Positions 63,367 to 64,000 of a stretch of 64,000 bases of DNA are shown here, one piece after another (position 1 is the stretch's first letter; each line of letters begins with the position of its first letter). The DNA comes from Bacteroides faecalis (lineage in GTDB: Bacteria; Bacteroidota; Bacteroidia; Bacteroidales; Bacteroidaceae). The notes beneath the pieces were generated by a model, which was given only the letters and a program-made list of their open reading frames with translations, made no database searches and was not told the origin of the DNA. The position numbers and the translations under genes are program-made. Location: contig NZ_BHWB01000003.1 of assembly GCF_003865075.1 (NCBI RefSeq), positions 372,001 to 436,000 of the forward strand, in the 5' to 3' direction.

Positions 63367-64000
63367 AATTCACAATATTGTTCTGTATGTTTCAAATTTT
63401 TACAAGGATTTGTCCATTCCGCGCCATGTTCACGCATCATAGCTTCACTTTCTAAAGGTCCCCATGTACCTGCTGGATAACCATAAAGCGGTGCATTAGG
63501 AGTGTCACTCCAAAAACGAAGCACAGGGTCAAAGAAGCGCCATGAAGCCTCAACCGCATCACTACGTGTAAACAAAGTCGCATCACCCTGAATACAGTCA
63601 TCTATTAAACGCGCATAAGCATCACCACCTGGTACTCCACCTAAATCAGCATAACTAAAGTCCATCGTCACTTGTCGGACCTCAAAACCAGCTCCTGGAA
63701 CTTTCATTCCTATTTTAAGGACTATACCTTCATTGGGTTGTAAACGAAGAATTAATTTGTTAGCACGGGGACAGTTACCACCAGAACAACGAAACATTTG
63801 ATGAGGTGTTTCACGAAAGTGAACAACAATTTCTGTTACCTTTGTTGGCATTTGCTTACCTGTACGAATATAAAAAGGTACTCCACTCCAACGCCAATTA
63901 CTGATACCCAGCTTCATCGCAATATAAGTTTCTGTACGCGAATCAGGAGCCACACCTTTCTCTTCACGATATCCTTTTTTATTGCCAGAGGCAGTATATT
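63363..64000 (-). CDS. zwf: glucose-6-phosphate dehydrogenase, C-terminal part
   Basis: The frame is open to the window edge (it reads YTASGNKKGYREEKGVAPDS from the edge), so the GTG at 63953 is not the start. First step of the oxidative pentose phosphate pathway, NADP-linked. Recognised: SRTETYIAMKLGISNWRWSG, VPFYIRTGKQMP, GDATLFTRSDAVEASWRFFD (in part) and the YPAGTWGP close to the C-terminus. Operon with pgl. Confidence 0.95.
   Translation of the reverse strand, partial: YTASGNKKGYREEKGVAPDSRTETYIAMKLGISNWRWSGVPFYIRTGKQMPTKVTEIVVHFRETPHQMFRCSGGNCPRANKLILRLQPNEGIVLKIGMKVPGAGFEVRQVTMDFSYADLGGVPGGDAYARLIDDCIQGDATLFTRSDAVEASWRFFDPVLRFWSDTPNAPLYGYPAGTWGPLESEAMMREHGAEWTNPCKNLKHTEQYCEL

Noticed and set aside
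1..64000. tRNA, rRNA, riboswitch
   Set aside because: Reading of the intergenic regions showed no cloverleaf, no conserved rRNA segments and no known riboswitch core; a computed scan was not possible.

Overview
The window looks like a piece of chromosome from a Bacteroides species (Bacteroidota). The evidence is low G+C; many promoters of the Bacteroides type (TTG or TTTG at -33, about 19-21 bases, then TAnnTTTG at -7); weak Shine-Dalgarno sites; and a typical gene complement: DUF4396, DUF4492-cydAB, DUF5686/carboxypeptidase-regulatory outer-membrane protein, DUF4251, PepSY-like secreted proteins, an RRM RNA-binding protein and cytochrome c peroxidase lipoprotein. No rRNA, tRNA or CRISPR array was seen.

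Layout. 1-10.6 kb: end of fabD, sucCD (succinyl-CoA synthetase), a Met-rich DUF4396 membrane protein, small stress/regulatory genes (RRM protein, SIMPL protein, acetyltransferase, Crp-like regulator), glutamine synthetase, and a PPK2-type polyphosphate kinase broken by one extra A in a run of nine. 11-17.5 kb: nitroreductase, then a tight four-gene redox module (DUF362-ferredoxin, ECF-type S component, Tat-DUF362 protein, and a NapH-NapG-like polyferredoxin fusion) followed by a patatin. 17.5-25.3 kb: glycogen/alpha-glucan genes (GH13 enzyme and glgB) and a folate pair (pabB-pabC). 25.3-41.7 kb: TPR protein, an IS4-type relic, di-haem peroxidase, a decayed PAS sensor, a two-domain esterase, MATE pump, OmpA lipoprotein with transglycosylase, a biotin-less carboxyltransferase, ECF sigma, lemA-M48 protease, wecB. 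41.7-57.2 kb: a tandem repeat array, DUF5686 protein, rarA, a 2-hydroxyacid dehydrogenase, cytochrome bd oxidase (DUF4492-cydA-cydB), and a TolC-MacA-MacB efflux operon continued by its own LytS/LytTR two-component pair.

57.2-62.6 kb is a decayed accessory island: a candidate small RNA, the N-terminal stump of an integrase fused to a truncated Cys-rich gene, ASCH and small hypothetical genes, a DNA-binding protein, a truncated ParB-like gene, a second IS4-type relic with the same terminal sequence as the first, and a badly decayed DyP peroxidase. The window ends in housekeeping genes of the oxidative pentose phosphate pathway (pgl, zwf).

The best candidates for something undescribed are the 12.3-16.6 kb redox/ECF module, the promoter-to-terminator transcript at 57.25-57.35 kb, the tandem 22-bp palindromic array before the DUF5686 gene, and the carboxyltransferase that has kept a biotinyl-like domain but lost the lysine. 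Start codons were moved inward wherever the longest reading frame ran through a promoter or began before a signal peptide. All function calls are by motif recognition only; no database search was possible.
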